Source: CAIXTV01 sp964543995
GTDB lineage: Bacteria > Bacteroidota > Bacteroidia > Bacteroidales > CAIXTV01
DNA length: 10,257 nt
Direction of reading: 5' to 3'
NCBI GenBank assembly: GCA_964543995.1
Contig: CAZJBB010000109.1
Coordinates: 1 to 10,257 of the forward strand
Below the pieces are notes generated by a model. It was given only the letters and a program-made list of their open reading frames with translations. It had not been told where the DNA came from and searched no databases. Positions 1 through 6,971 of the stretch are shown one piece after another. Position 1 is the stretch's first letter, and every line of letters begins with the position of its first letter. Position numbers and translations under genes: made by a program.

Positions 1-1
1 G

Positions 2-595
2 TTGGCATTCGGTCAAAATTTGACCACCGATATCTTTTCCAATATTGTAAATAAAGATCCGAATAACAGAGCCATAGCCATAAGAACCCTGGCCAATTTG
101 GGAAGCAATAAGGAAAGCTATTTCAGATTAATATTAGGCATACCACCGGGACAGAAATTCTTTTTTGCCTTAGGTGCTCAATACAATTATTCCGACTATT
201 CCGGATATATGGAGAATCAATCATTTCATTTCAAAAGAGGAAGTTGGCGATTATTTACCTTTCAGGCACTGAACATTGCTAAGCAAACCAAAATAAACTT
301 AAATGGCTTTCTGATGTTGAATGGCAATCAGAATTTTTACACCTTAAAAGACTTTGGTCAGCTCAATTTAGGAATAACTCAAACTCTATTTAATAAGAAG
401 TTAACCCTAACCCTGAATCTTAAGGATGTTTTACATAGCATGGTCACCAATTTTCAATACAACCAGGCAGGTATTGTAAGTTATGGCGACAGATATATGG
501 ATAATCAACGATTGGGTATCAATCTGCGTTACGTTTTCGGGATGAAGAAGAAAGACGAAAAACATGGGTTTAACGAACCCGGAGGGGAGTACTAA
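2..595 (+). CDS. C-terminal fragment of an outer membrane beta-barrel (TonB-dependent receptor type) protein
   Basis: The reading frame is open from the left edge, so only the last 197 or so codons are present and the true start lies outside; the TTG at base 2 should not be read as a start. The fragment shows alternating hydrophobic and polar residues rich in aromatics, typical of transmembrane beta strands. It has the order of segments seen at the C-terminus of Bacteroidota barrel proteins of the OMP_b-brl_3 / TonB-dependent receptor kind: a strand pair ending in FGQLNLGITQTLF, then KLTLTLNLKDVLHSM (the usual 'kLtltl.v.Dif' strand), then a final strand NLRYVFG. The barrel appears to end at that F, and a charged tail of about 20 residues follows (MKKKDEKHGFNEPGGEY). 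These proteins sit in the outer membrane; if it is a TonB-dependent receptor it imports a ligand that cannot be told from this end. The plug domain that would prove TonB dependence is not in the window. Family call fairly sure, substrate unknown. Confidence 0.8.
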   Translation: MAFGQNLTTDIFSNIVNKDPNNRAIAIRTLANLGSNKESYFRLILGIPPGQKFFFALGAQYNYSDYSGYMENQSFHFKRGSWRLFTFQALNIAKQTKINLNGFLMLNGNQNFYTLKDFGQLNLGITQTLFNKKLTLTLNLKDVLHSMVTNFQYNQAGIVSYGDRYMDNQRLGINLRYVFGMKKKDEKHGFNEPGGEY

Positions 596-676
596 CCCGA
601 CGCACTCTTTTTTAATAAAATTTCTGATTTAGCTTAATTATTTTTTACAGCGACATACTTTGGCGTTTTGAGTGAG

Positions 677-684
677 TAGTTTTG
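677..684 (+). promoter_or_regulatory. Possible -7 promoter element upstream of the exonuclease gene
   Basis: TAGTTTTG fits the Bacteroidota -7 consensus TAnnTTTG and lies about 45 bases before the ATG at 729. The nearest upstream TTTG (659-662) is only 14 bases away, shorter than the usual -33 to -7 spacing, so the match may be chance in AT-rich DNA. The rest of the 596-728 gap shows no gene and no clear terminator. Confidence 0.3.
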
Positions 685-728
685 GTCATTAAATTAAATA
701 AAGCAATTTAACACTAAAACATTTTCAC

Positions 729-1217
729 ATGAATACCTTACAGACTTATACCGCAATTGACTTTGAAACAGCAAATCCAACCCGTTCCAGTATTTGCCAA
801 ATTGGTTTAGTTAGGATAGAAAACGGCATGATTGTCAAACGAATAAAAATTATTGTTCAGCCTCCACACAATTATTATTGGAAGCGTTTTATTAAAATTC
901 ATGGCATTAATTCGAATAGCACGCTTTCTGCGCCTACGTTTGACATGGTTTGGAAGCACATTGAGCCATACATTACCAACCAGCATGTGGTTGCACACAA
1001 TGGTTTCGGTTTCGATTTTCAATGTTTGAATAAGACACTGGATTACTACGATATACCAAAACCGGATTACACAGCACACTGCACCTATAAGATTTTTAAA
1101 AGCAATTTAATCTCCTTGTGCAAACAATTTAAAATTCCTTTACAACACCACAATGCATTAAGTGATGCCATGGCTTGTGCCGAATTATTTATGATGCATC
1201 AAAGAGGGCTTGCTTGA
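729..1217 (+). CDS. 3'-5' exonuclease, DEDDh (DnaQ/RNase T-like) family
   Basis: A 162-residue single-domain exonuclease. All three Exo motifs are visible: Exo I is AIDFET with D11 and E13, Exo II is AHNGFGFD with D96, and Exo III is HHNALSD with H141 and D146. The spacing H-x4-D places it in the DEDDh class, which removes nucleotides from 3' ends by a two-metal mechanism. The IHGI segment (57-60) after Exo I is also typical of the DNA polymerase III epsilon-like group. It lacks a BRCT or other extra domain found in longer relatives and has no signal peptide, so it is cytoplasmic. It resembles stand-alone epsilon-like exonucleases and need not be the replicative proofreading subunit; DNA versus RNA substrate cannot be decided here. 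The ATG at 729 leaves only seven residues before the first strand, so this start is well supported. The next gene starts 35 bases downstream on the same strand, suggesting cotranscription. Confidence 0.9.
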   Translation: MNTLQTYTAIDFETANPTRSSICQIGLVRIENGMIVKRIKIIVQPPHNYYWKRFIKIHGINSNSTLSAPTFDMVWKHIEPYITNQHVVAHNGFGFDFQCLNKTLDYYDIPKPDYTAHCTYKIFKSNLISLCKQFKIPLQHHNALSDAMACAELFMMHQRGLA

Positions 1218-1252
1218 ATTTTATATATTTACAGAAAAATTGAATGTAATAT

Positions 1253-2167
1253 ATGTCGAAGAAAGGCTACATCTCACGCTATCTGATTATCATAAAAAAA
1301 CTGAAGGCAAAACCTTTTTCAAATTTCGAAGAATTAAAGAGCAATTTGGAATATCAGCTTGATTTTTTGAAAGATAATGAAGAAGAGCTGAAGGTAGGCT
1401 TTTCGAAACGGACCCTGCAACGTGATTTACGCGAAATTCGAAACCTCTTTGGTATTGAAATTGAATTTTCTAAAAGTAAAGGAGGGTATTATATCAGCAA
1501 CAGTGAAAGCGAAAATCTGAATTTTCAGCGTATGATTGAAGCCTTTGATTTATTTAATTTATTGAATCGAACTCAGGATACTACACCCTTCATATACTTT
1601 GAAAATCGAAAGCCAAAAGGAACGGAGAACTTTAACGGATTATTACATGCCATCGAAAATAAGAAGCAAATTCGGTTTACATACCAACGGTATGACGAAG
1701 ATGAAATAACCCATAGATTGGTTGAGCCTTTTGCCTTAAAAGAATTTAAAAATCGCTGGTATTTGATGGCAAACGATTTAAAGGATAGCATATTAAAAAG
1801 TTTTGCCTTGGACCGCTTGACGGAACTAAATATTACAACCAACACCTTTGAATGGCCTGTGCATTACAATGTGGATGAAATGTTTCGTTATAGTTTTGGC
1901 ATCATGAGTCCGAACGAAACAGAGCCTCAAGAGGTAATTCTCTCTTTCACGCCCCTTCAGGGTAAGTACATTAAATCATTACCCTTACATCAAACTCAGC
2001 AAATTTTAATTGAAAGCGAAAAGGAATTTCAAATCAGTTTAAAGATATTTATTACTTACGATTTTATTATGGAATTGCTTTCATATGGTGAAACGGTGAA
2101 GATTCTAAAACCGGATAGTCTGGTAGAAAAAATTAAAGAATTGCACTTAAAGGCTGCCGGAAAATAA
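1253..2167 (+). CDS. HTH-WYL domain transcriptional regulator
   Basis: A 304-residue cytoplasmic protein with the full WYL-regulator layout. Residues about 8-82 form a winged helix-turn-helix: the recognition region FSKRTLQRDLREI (50-62) is followed by a wing ending in GGYYI (77-81), both typical of the DeoR/YafY-like group. Residues about 125-195 form the WYL domain, with QIRFTYQRYD, RLVEPFALKEFKNRWYL (the W169-Y170-L171 triad that names the family) and FALDRL. Residues about 225-298 match a WCX-type C-terminal domain, ending LSYGETVKILKPDSLVEKI. WYL domains are known to sense ligands, in several cases nucleic acids or nucleotides, and family members control DNA-damage, phage-defence and other genes. 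The 35-base gap to the upstream exonuclease suggests one operon and hence a nucleic-acid-related signal, but that is inference. Target genes and ligand are unknown. Confidence 0.92.
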   Translation: MSKKGYISRYLIIIKKLKAKPFSNFEELKSNLEYQLDFLKDNEEELKVGFSKRTLQRDLREIRNLFGIEIEFSKSKGGYYISNSESENLNFQRMIEAFDLFNLLNRTQDTTPFIYFENRKPKGTENFNGLLHAIENKKQIRFTYQRYDEDEITHRLVEPFALKEFKNRWYLMANDLKDSILKSFALDRLTELNITTNTFEWPVHYNVDEMFRYSFGIMSPNETEPQEVILSFTPLQGKYIKSLPLHQTQQILIESEKEFQISLKIFITYDFIMELLSYGETVKILKPDSLVEKIKELHLKAAGK

Positions 2168-2230
2168 TTCATAATATAATGATGGGAAATTTGAATCATG
2201 AATGAAATTATTGTGCTAGGATATTTAAAA

Positions 2231-2770
2231 ATGAAAACTAAAAGATGCAGTCATTTTCAATGGTCCCATCTTTTTTGCTTACTGTTATTGAGTGTTGCAT
2301 TTTGGAGTTGCAATCCAGAGGTTAACACCATTGAAAAAGAAAAAGTGCAAATAAATCTAATGTTGGATCAATGGAATAGGGCAGCGGCCAAAGCCGATTT
2401 CGAAGGATATTTTAAGTGTTTTTCCGAGGACGGCATTTTTATTGGAACCGATGCTAGCGAACATTGGGATAAGAAAAGCTTTATGATTTGGGCCAAACCC
2501 CATTTTGATAAGGGAAAGACCTGGAATTTCACCTCGCTGAAACGTAACATTTACTTTGATCAAAGTCGAAAAATTGCATGGTTTGATGAATTGCTTAACA
2601 CCAAAATGAAAATATGCAGAGGTTCAGGAGTTTTAGTGAAACAAGAAAATGAATGGAAAATACAGCAATATGTCCTTTCAATGACCATTCCAAATTCTAA
2701 AACAGATTCCGTAGTGAACCTGAAATCTGCCATTGAGGACGAATTGATAAAAAGCTTCACTTCGAAATAA
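2231..2770 (+). CDS. Lipoprotein with a SnoaL/NTF2-like domain
   Basis: A 179-residue protein counted from the ATG at 2231. An in-frame ATG at 2198 would add 11 residues before the lysine/arginine n-region; the later start is preferred because it gives a normal lipoprotein signal: MKTKR, a hydrophobic stretch LFCLLLLSVAFW, then SCN with the likely lipidated Cys27. The -3 and -2 residues (F, W) are loose for a classical lipobox, but the SCN ending is common in Bacteroidota lipoproteins. Residues about 35-155 match the SnoaL_3-like branch of the NTF2 fold: LDQWNRAAAKADFEGYF, FSEDGIFIGTDASEHW, the central KIAWFDELL strand, ICRGSGVLVK and the closing WKIQQYVLSMTIPN. Such domains form a cone-shaped pocket; most members have no assigned reaction, and none should be claimed here. 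It probably sits in the periplasm or outer membrane. It follows the WYL regulator by 63 bases on the same strand, so cotranscription is possible but not shown. Confidence 0.85.
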   Translation: MKTKRCSHFQWSHLFCLLLLSVAFWSCNPEVNTIEKEKVQINLMLDQWNRAAAKADFEGYFKCFSEDGIFIGTDASEHWDKKSFMIWAKPHFDKGKTWNFTSLKRNIYFDQSRKIAWFDELLNTKMKICRGSGVLVKQENEWKIQQYVLSMTIPNSKTDSVVNLKSAIEDELIKSFTSK

Positions 2771-2849
2771 TTCTATTTAATGCTGCTTTTTAACTTTTTT
2801 TAAAGCAAAGTTTTAGTTTATAAACTTTCACGTTAAATTAATCTGTAAT

Positions 2850-2877
2850 TTTGTTATAAGGCTTTGGTTTATATTTG
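2850..2877 (+). promoter_or_regulatory. Probable promoter of the M4 protease gene
   Basis: TATATTTG at 2870-2877 is an exact match to the Bacteroidota -7 consensus TAnnTTTG. TTTG at 2850-2853 can serve as the -33 element; the 16-base spacer is slightly short against the range usually given. The implied transcript would start near 2884 and leave a leader of about 35 bases before the ATG at 2918. No Shine-Dalgarno sequence precedes that ATG; the A-rich leader is typical of this phylum. Confidence 0.5.
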
Positions 2878-2917
2878 AATAGCCGCACTATAATAACAAA
2901 ACATTAAATTATTCCAA

Positions 2918-5900
2918 ATGAATAAATATAGATTAATTTTATTCTCAATTGTGATTTTTGGACTCACTTCCTTTAACGATTTACCTGCACAAGAATTTCA
3001 GGGTGCTCAGGCCCAAAAGTTAGTAAAAGGAGCAGAGAAAGTAATCTTGAATAAGAACTACTCCTTGCCAACGTATATTAAGTTTTATGAAGGAAATGAA
3101 ATCGAGTTAGTTAAATGGGAGGGATGGTTAAGAAACACTTTTAAAGTTCCCAATTCCATTGGCTTCAAGACGGTAACCAAGGAAAATGATGCCTTGGGTT
3201 TCACTCACATTCGTATGACTGAAACCTTTTTAGATAAACCCATGTTAGGTGCTGACTTGGTGCTTCATGTTAAAAACAATAGAGTGGTATCATTAAATGG
3301 AAAACTGTTTGCCAATATTAACCCTTCCGATGGAAATATAATTACGGAAGAAATAGCCCTCCAAAAGGCATTGAACTTCGTTAAAGCCACCACTTATAAA
3401 TGGCAAATTCCTTTGGAAGAAGAATTCATCAAGAAAAGCACAGGAAATGATCAGGCAACCTATTATCCCAAAGCTGAATTATTTATGGTGCCCCTAAATG
3501 GAAACTTTGGTTCTAAGGAATTTGTTACCGCCTATAGATTTGATATTTATGCATCTAAACCTTTATCCCGAAAGTATGTGTTCGTGAATGCTCTTACGGG
3601 AGAAATCGTATTAAGTCTCGATCGTATTCATAACGAAAGTCTCGAAACCAATGTCAATGCTACCGGTACTGCCAATACAAAATACAGTGGCACAAGAACC
3701 ATCACCACCGATAGTTACAATGGCAGTTATCGTTTAAGAGAAGTAGGGCGTGGAAATGGTATTGAAACGTATAATATGGCTAAAGGAACCAATTATGGTG
3801 CAGCTGTTGATTTTACTGATGCGGATAATGTTTGGAACAATTTCAATGCTCAATTTGATGAAGTAGCTGCGGATGCACATTGGGCTACTGAGGTTACATA
3901 TGATTATTATTTCAATAAGTTCAATAGAAGTAGCGTAGATAATAATGGTTTCTTACTGAAAAGCTATGTACATTATGACACCAATTATGTTAATGCTTTC
4001 TGGGATGGTACTGAAATGACTTATGGTGATGGAAATTCCACCCACACACCTTTAACCACTCTGGATATTTGTGGTCATGAGATTACTCATGGTGTTACCG
4101 AACACACTGCAAGTTTAATCTATCAAGCTGAATCAGGTGCATTGAATGAAGGGTTTAGCGATATCTTTGGAGCTTGCATAGAATTTTATGGAAAACCTCC
4201 TTTGGCAGGAAATTGGCTTTTAGGCGAAGATATTGGAACCCCTTTTCGAAGCATGTCGAATCCCAACCAATATGGTCAACCGGATACCTATAACGGAACG
4301 AACTGGGCATCTTTAACCGGAGGCGATAACGGAGGTGTTCATACCAATTCCGGGGTAATTAATTATTGGTTTTATTTATTGTCAGTAGGAGGAACCGGAA
4401 CCAATGATAACGGAGAGGCTTTTACAGTTACAAGCATTACTATTGACAAAGCAGCTGCAATTGCATATAGAGCTTTGGTGTATTATTTAACTTCAGCTTC
4501 CACTTATGCTGATGCCAGAACTTATACCTTATTAGCTTGTCAGGAATTGTACGGAGGCTGCTCACCCGAAGCCCAACAAGTTACAAATGCTTGGCATGCA
4601 GTTGGGGTAGGACCTGCTTGGACACAAAGCATACCGGTAAGCAATTTTACAGTTTGTCCGGATACCTATCCTGCTGCTCCTCAAACGGTTCAGTTTACAA
4701 ATACCAGTACCTTTGCCAACACATTCAAATGGTATTTTGGAGATGGTTCCACGAGTACTTCGGTGAATCCTTCACATATTTATACTACGAATGGCAATTT
4801 TGATGTAAAATTGGTGTGTTATGGTGGAAGTTGTGGAAACGATAGTGTCACCAAACCATCATTTATTCATGTTGATCCTCAAAATACGCCCATGCAACAG
4901 ATGCCCATTAGCGGTACCGGAACTACTCTGACGTCTTGTAATGGGACGATATATGATAGTGGAGGCTGCGATAATTATACGGATAGCACCAACGGAGTGA
5001 GAACAATTTCACCAACCGGTGCCAGTTCTGTTAGCTTACATTTCTTATCCTTTGGGTTCGAAGATAATTACGATTATTTGTATGTGTATAATGGAGCTTC
5101 TACATCCTCACCTCAAGTTGCAGGAAGTCCATTCACTGGAACCACTATTCCTGCCGATATTGTCTCAACAACCGGATCCATTACACTTAAACAAACCAGT
5201 GATCAAGGAGTTACAGCCTCCGGCTTCGAAGCCGTATGGACTTGTACCACGCCAACCATTCCTCCTGTTGCGTACTTCTCGGCAAATGTGAGTACAACTT
5301 GCACAGGTATCGTTCAGTTTTCTGATTTATCTTCAAACGGACCTTCACAATGGTTATGGAACTTTGGTGATGGAAGCACATCCACGGAACAAAATCCTGT
5401 TCATGCTTATGCAACAAATGGAACTTTTACAGTAATCCTCAAGGCCACCAACAATTATGGAACAGGTACCGACAGCGTTGCTAATCTTGTTACGGTCAAC
5501 ATGCCAAACCCACCCACCACCACATCCATTACGCATTGTGGAGCAACATCAGTTACATTAACAGCTTCAGGTTCTTCAACGCTGAAATGGTATGACGCAC
5601 CCATTGGTGGAAATTTGGTAGACACAGGAACCACTTTCGTGACCCCCATATTAAACAGCATCACCAATTATTATGTTTCAAGTGAACCGATTCAAGTATC
5701 ACAATATGTTGGAAAACTTGATAGCATTGGGGGTGGCGCATTTGCAAACACCAATCAGGCTTTGATTTTCGACTGCTTTTCTCCGGTAAAATTAGTTTCA
5801 GTTAAGGTTTATTTAGCTTCTGCACTGACCAATGTGACCGTTCAATTAAGAAACAGTGCAAATACTGTAATAAGTTCTGTAATTATTCCTTCCATTCCTG

Positions 5901-6877
5901 CCGGAGCAAGTCGAATTACCTTGAATATGGACATTCCTGTGGCTACAAATTTAAGATTAGGTGTTGGAGCGAATACCCCATTCTATAGAAATGCTACTTC
6001 ATCAGCAATGCCTTATCCATACACCATTACCGGAAAAATTTCAATAAAAACCTCTACGGCTACTACCACGCCAAACAATTATTACTATTATTTCTATAAT
6101 TGGGAAGTTAAAGATCCTGCTTGTTCAAGTCCTCGTATAGTTTCAACCGCAAATATTTTAGATAACCCGGTGGCAAACATACAAGTCAATGATTCTACCA
6201 TTTGTATAGGTAATACTGCTTTGCTCACTGCTTCTTCGGGATCAGGTTTTCATTATCAATGGTATGAGAGCAATAATTCTTTAAGTGGGGATACCTTGAA
6301 TGTGCTGCACGTTTCAACTCCAGGTCATTATAGTGTACATGTTAGTAATAATTGTGGGACTGCGAATTCATTATTACAAAGTATTGTTGTGAATCCTTTG
6401 CCTCCAACGCCTATTGTAACCAATATTGATGGTGCGCTTTCTTCTTCTTCAAGTACAGGGAATCAATGGTATTCTACTCAGCTTCCAATATTAATTTCAG
6501 GGGCTACAAATCCAACCTACATACCCACAACTACAGGTAATTATTATGTTGTGGTTACTGACAGTAATTCTTGTAGTTCTCAAAATTCTAATATTGTTTA
6601 TGTGATCGTTGATGGAATTTCCGAAAATGCTTTATCCTATATTAATGTTTTCCCAAATCCAAATGCTGGGCATTTTTATATCCAAATGAACCCTCAAGTA
6701 GGAGGGAAAATAGCGGTAAGCCTTACAGATGCATTGGGTCGATCCCTGTTTTCAAATTCATATTTTGCAGATAAACTCATTGAAATCCGAATTGGAAATA
6801 TAGAAAGTGGGGTGTATTTTCTAAATCTCAAAAGCGAAAAATTTAATTTGACAAGAAATTTAATTATTCGAAGATAA
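2918..6877 (+). CDS. Secreted thermolysin-type M4 zinc metalloprotease with PKD, CUB-like and Ig-like domains and a T9SS type A sorting domain
   Basis: A 1319-residue extracellular protease. Residues 1-24 are a signal peptide. About 70-235 is an FTP/PepSY-type propeptide acting as chaperone and inhibitor. The catalytic domain (about 250-565) shows NAFWDGTEMTYGDG (359-372), the zinc motif H387-E388-x2-H391, the third ligand E411 in NEGFSD (20 residues after H391, as in thermolysin), Y402 at the thermolysin Tyr157 position, and H475 in GGVHTNSGV, the transition-state histidine; all key residues are present, so it should be active. Downstream come PKD 1 (about 577-653), a CUB-like domain (about 664-777, with YDYLYVYNG), PKD 2 (about 783-861), an Ig-like module beginning near 868 and apparently split by a beta-sandwich insertion (about 922-1062), two more Ig-like modules (about 1084-1159 and 1162-1232), and a T9SS type A tail (about 1242-1319, starting VFPNPNAGHF and ending LTRNLIIRR). 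The tail directs export through the outer membrane and, in studied relatives, removal with surface anchoring or release. Likely role is degradation of extracellular protein; the substrate is unknown. Confidence 0.95.
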   Translation: MNKYRLILFSIVIFGLTSFNDLPAQEFQGAQAQKLVKGAEKVILNKNYSLPTYIKFYEGNEIELVKWEGWLRNTFKVPNSIGFKTVTKENDALGFTHIRMTETFLDKPMLGADLVLHVKNNRVVSLNGKLFANINPSDGNIITEEIALQKALNFVKATTYKWQIPLEEEFIKKSTGNDQATYYPKAELFMVPLNGNFGSKEFVTAYRFDIYASKPLSRKYVFVNALTGEIVLSLDRIHNESLETNVNATGTANTKYSGTRTITTDSYNGSYRLREVGRGNGIETYNMAKGTNYGAAVDFTDADNVWNNFNAQFDEVAADAHWATEVTYDYYFNKFNRSSVDNNGFLLKSYVHYDTNYVNAFWDGTEMTYGDGNSTHTPLTTLDICGHEITHGVTEHTASLIYQAESGALNEGFSDIFGACIEFYGKPPLAGNWLLGEDIGTPFRSMSNPNQYGQPDTYNGTNWASLTGGDNGGVHTNSGVINYWFYLLSVGGTGTNDNGEAFTVTSITIDKAAAIAYRALVYYLTSASTYADARTYTLLACQELYGGCSPEAQQVTNAWHAVGVGPAWTQSIPVSNFTVCPDTYPAAPQTVQFTNTSTFANTFKWYFGDGSTSTSVNPSHIYTTNGNFDVKLVCYGGSCGNDSVTKPSFIHVDPQNTPMQQMPISGTGTTLTSCNGTIYDSGGCDNYTDSTNGVRTISPTGASSVSLHFLSFGFEDNYDYLYVYNGASTSSPQVAGSPFTGTTIPADIVSTTGSITLKQTSDQGVTASGFEAVWTCTTPTIPPVAYFSANVSTTCTGIVQFSDLSSNGPSQWLWNFGDGSTSTEQNPVHAYATNGTFTVILKATNNYGTGTDSVANLVTVNMPNPPTTTSITHCGATSVTLTASGSSTLKWYDAPIGGNLVDTGTTFVTPILNSITNYYVSSEPIQVSQYVGKLDSIGGGAFANTNQALIFDCFSPVKLVSVKVYLASALTNVTVQLRNSANTVISSVIIPSIPAGASRITLNMDIPVATNLRLGVGANTPFYRNATSSAMPYPYTITGKISIKTSTATTTPNNYYYYFYNWEVKDPACSSPRIVSTANILDNPVANIQVNDSTICIGNTALLTASSGSGFHYQWYESNNSLSGDTLNVLHVSTPGHYSVHVSNNCGTANSLLQSIVVNPLPPTPIVTNIDGALSSSSSTGNQWYSTQLPILISGATNPTYIPTTTGNYYVVVTDSNSCSSQNSNIVYVIVDGISENALSYINVFPNPNAGHFYIQMNPQVGGKIAVSLTDALGRSLFSNSYFADKLIEIRIGNIESGVYFLNLKSEKFNLTRNLIIRR

Positions 6878-6971
6878 ATTGTTATTATCCAGGAGTTTAA
6901 ATTCAGTTATATCAAATGGCCAATAAATTAAAATTCTTCTTAAAGCAAAATACCAATTAAACCTTATCGTT

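Noticed and set aside
566..580. A 5-bp perfect stem (GGGTT / AACCC) with a 5-base loop near the end of the first gene, as a terminator
   Set aside because: It lies inside the coding sequence, is short, and is not followed directly by a T run.
807..1079. Antisense and alternative-frame open frames within the larger genes (for example here and at 1573-1845, 4537-4803, 5019-5291, 9332-9541)
   Set aside because: They overlap well-supported genes, show no domain or signal features, and read as by-products of the codon use of the real gene.
2198..2230. Earlier ATG for the lipoprotein gene
   Set aside because: It would place 11 residues, including hydrophobic ones, before the positively charged start of the signal peptide; the ATG at 2231 gives a normal lipoprotein signal.
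729..2770. A phage-defence operon made of exonuclease, WYL regulator and NTF2-like lipoprotein
   Set aside because: The lipoprotein is exported and unrelated in fold to defence effectors, no toxin, nuclease effector or integrase is nearby, and the exonuclease resembles housekeeping-type enzymes.
2784..2807. Imperfect hairpin TGCTTT / AAAGCA after the lipoprotein gene, as a terminator
   Set aside because: The stem is only 6 bp with a long T-rich loop and no T tract after it; such pairings are common by chance in AT-rich DNA.
2815..2826. Perfect 12-base palindrome AGTTTATAAACT upstream of the protease promoter, as an operator
   Set aside because: In AT-rich sequence a few palindromes of this length are expected by chance in 10 kb, and no second copy was seen nearby.
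6878..6971. Bidirectional terminator between the convergent protease and rarA genes
   Set aside because: I could not find a stable inverted repeat followed by T runs on either strand; only AT-rich sequence and a short TGGCCA palindrome.
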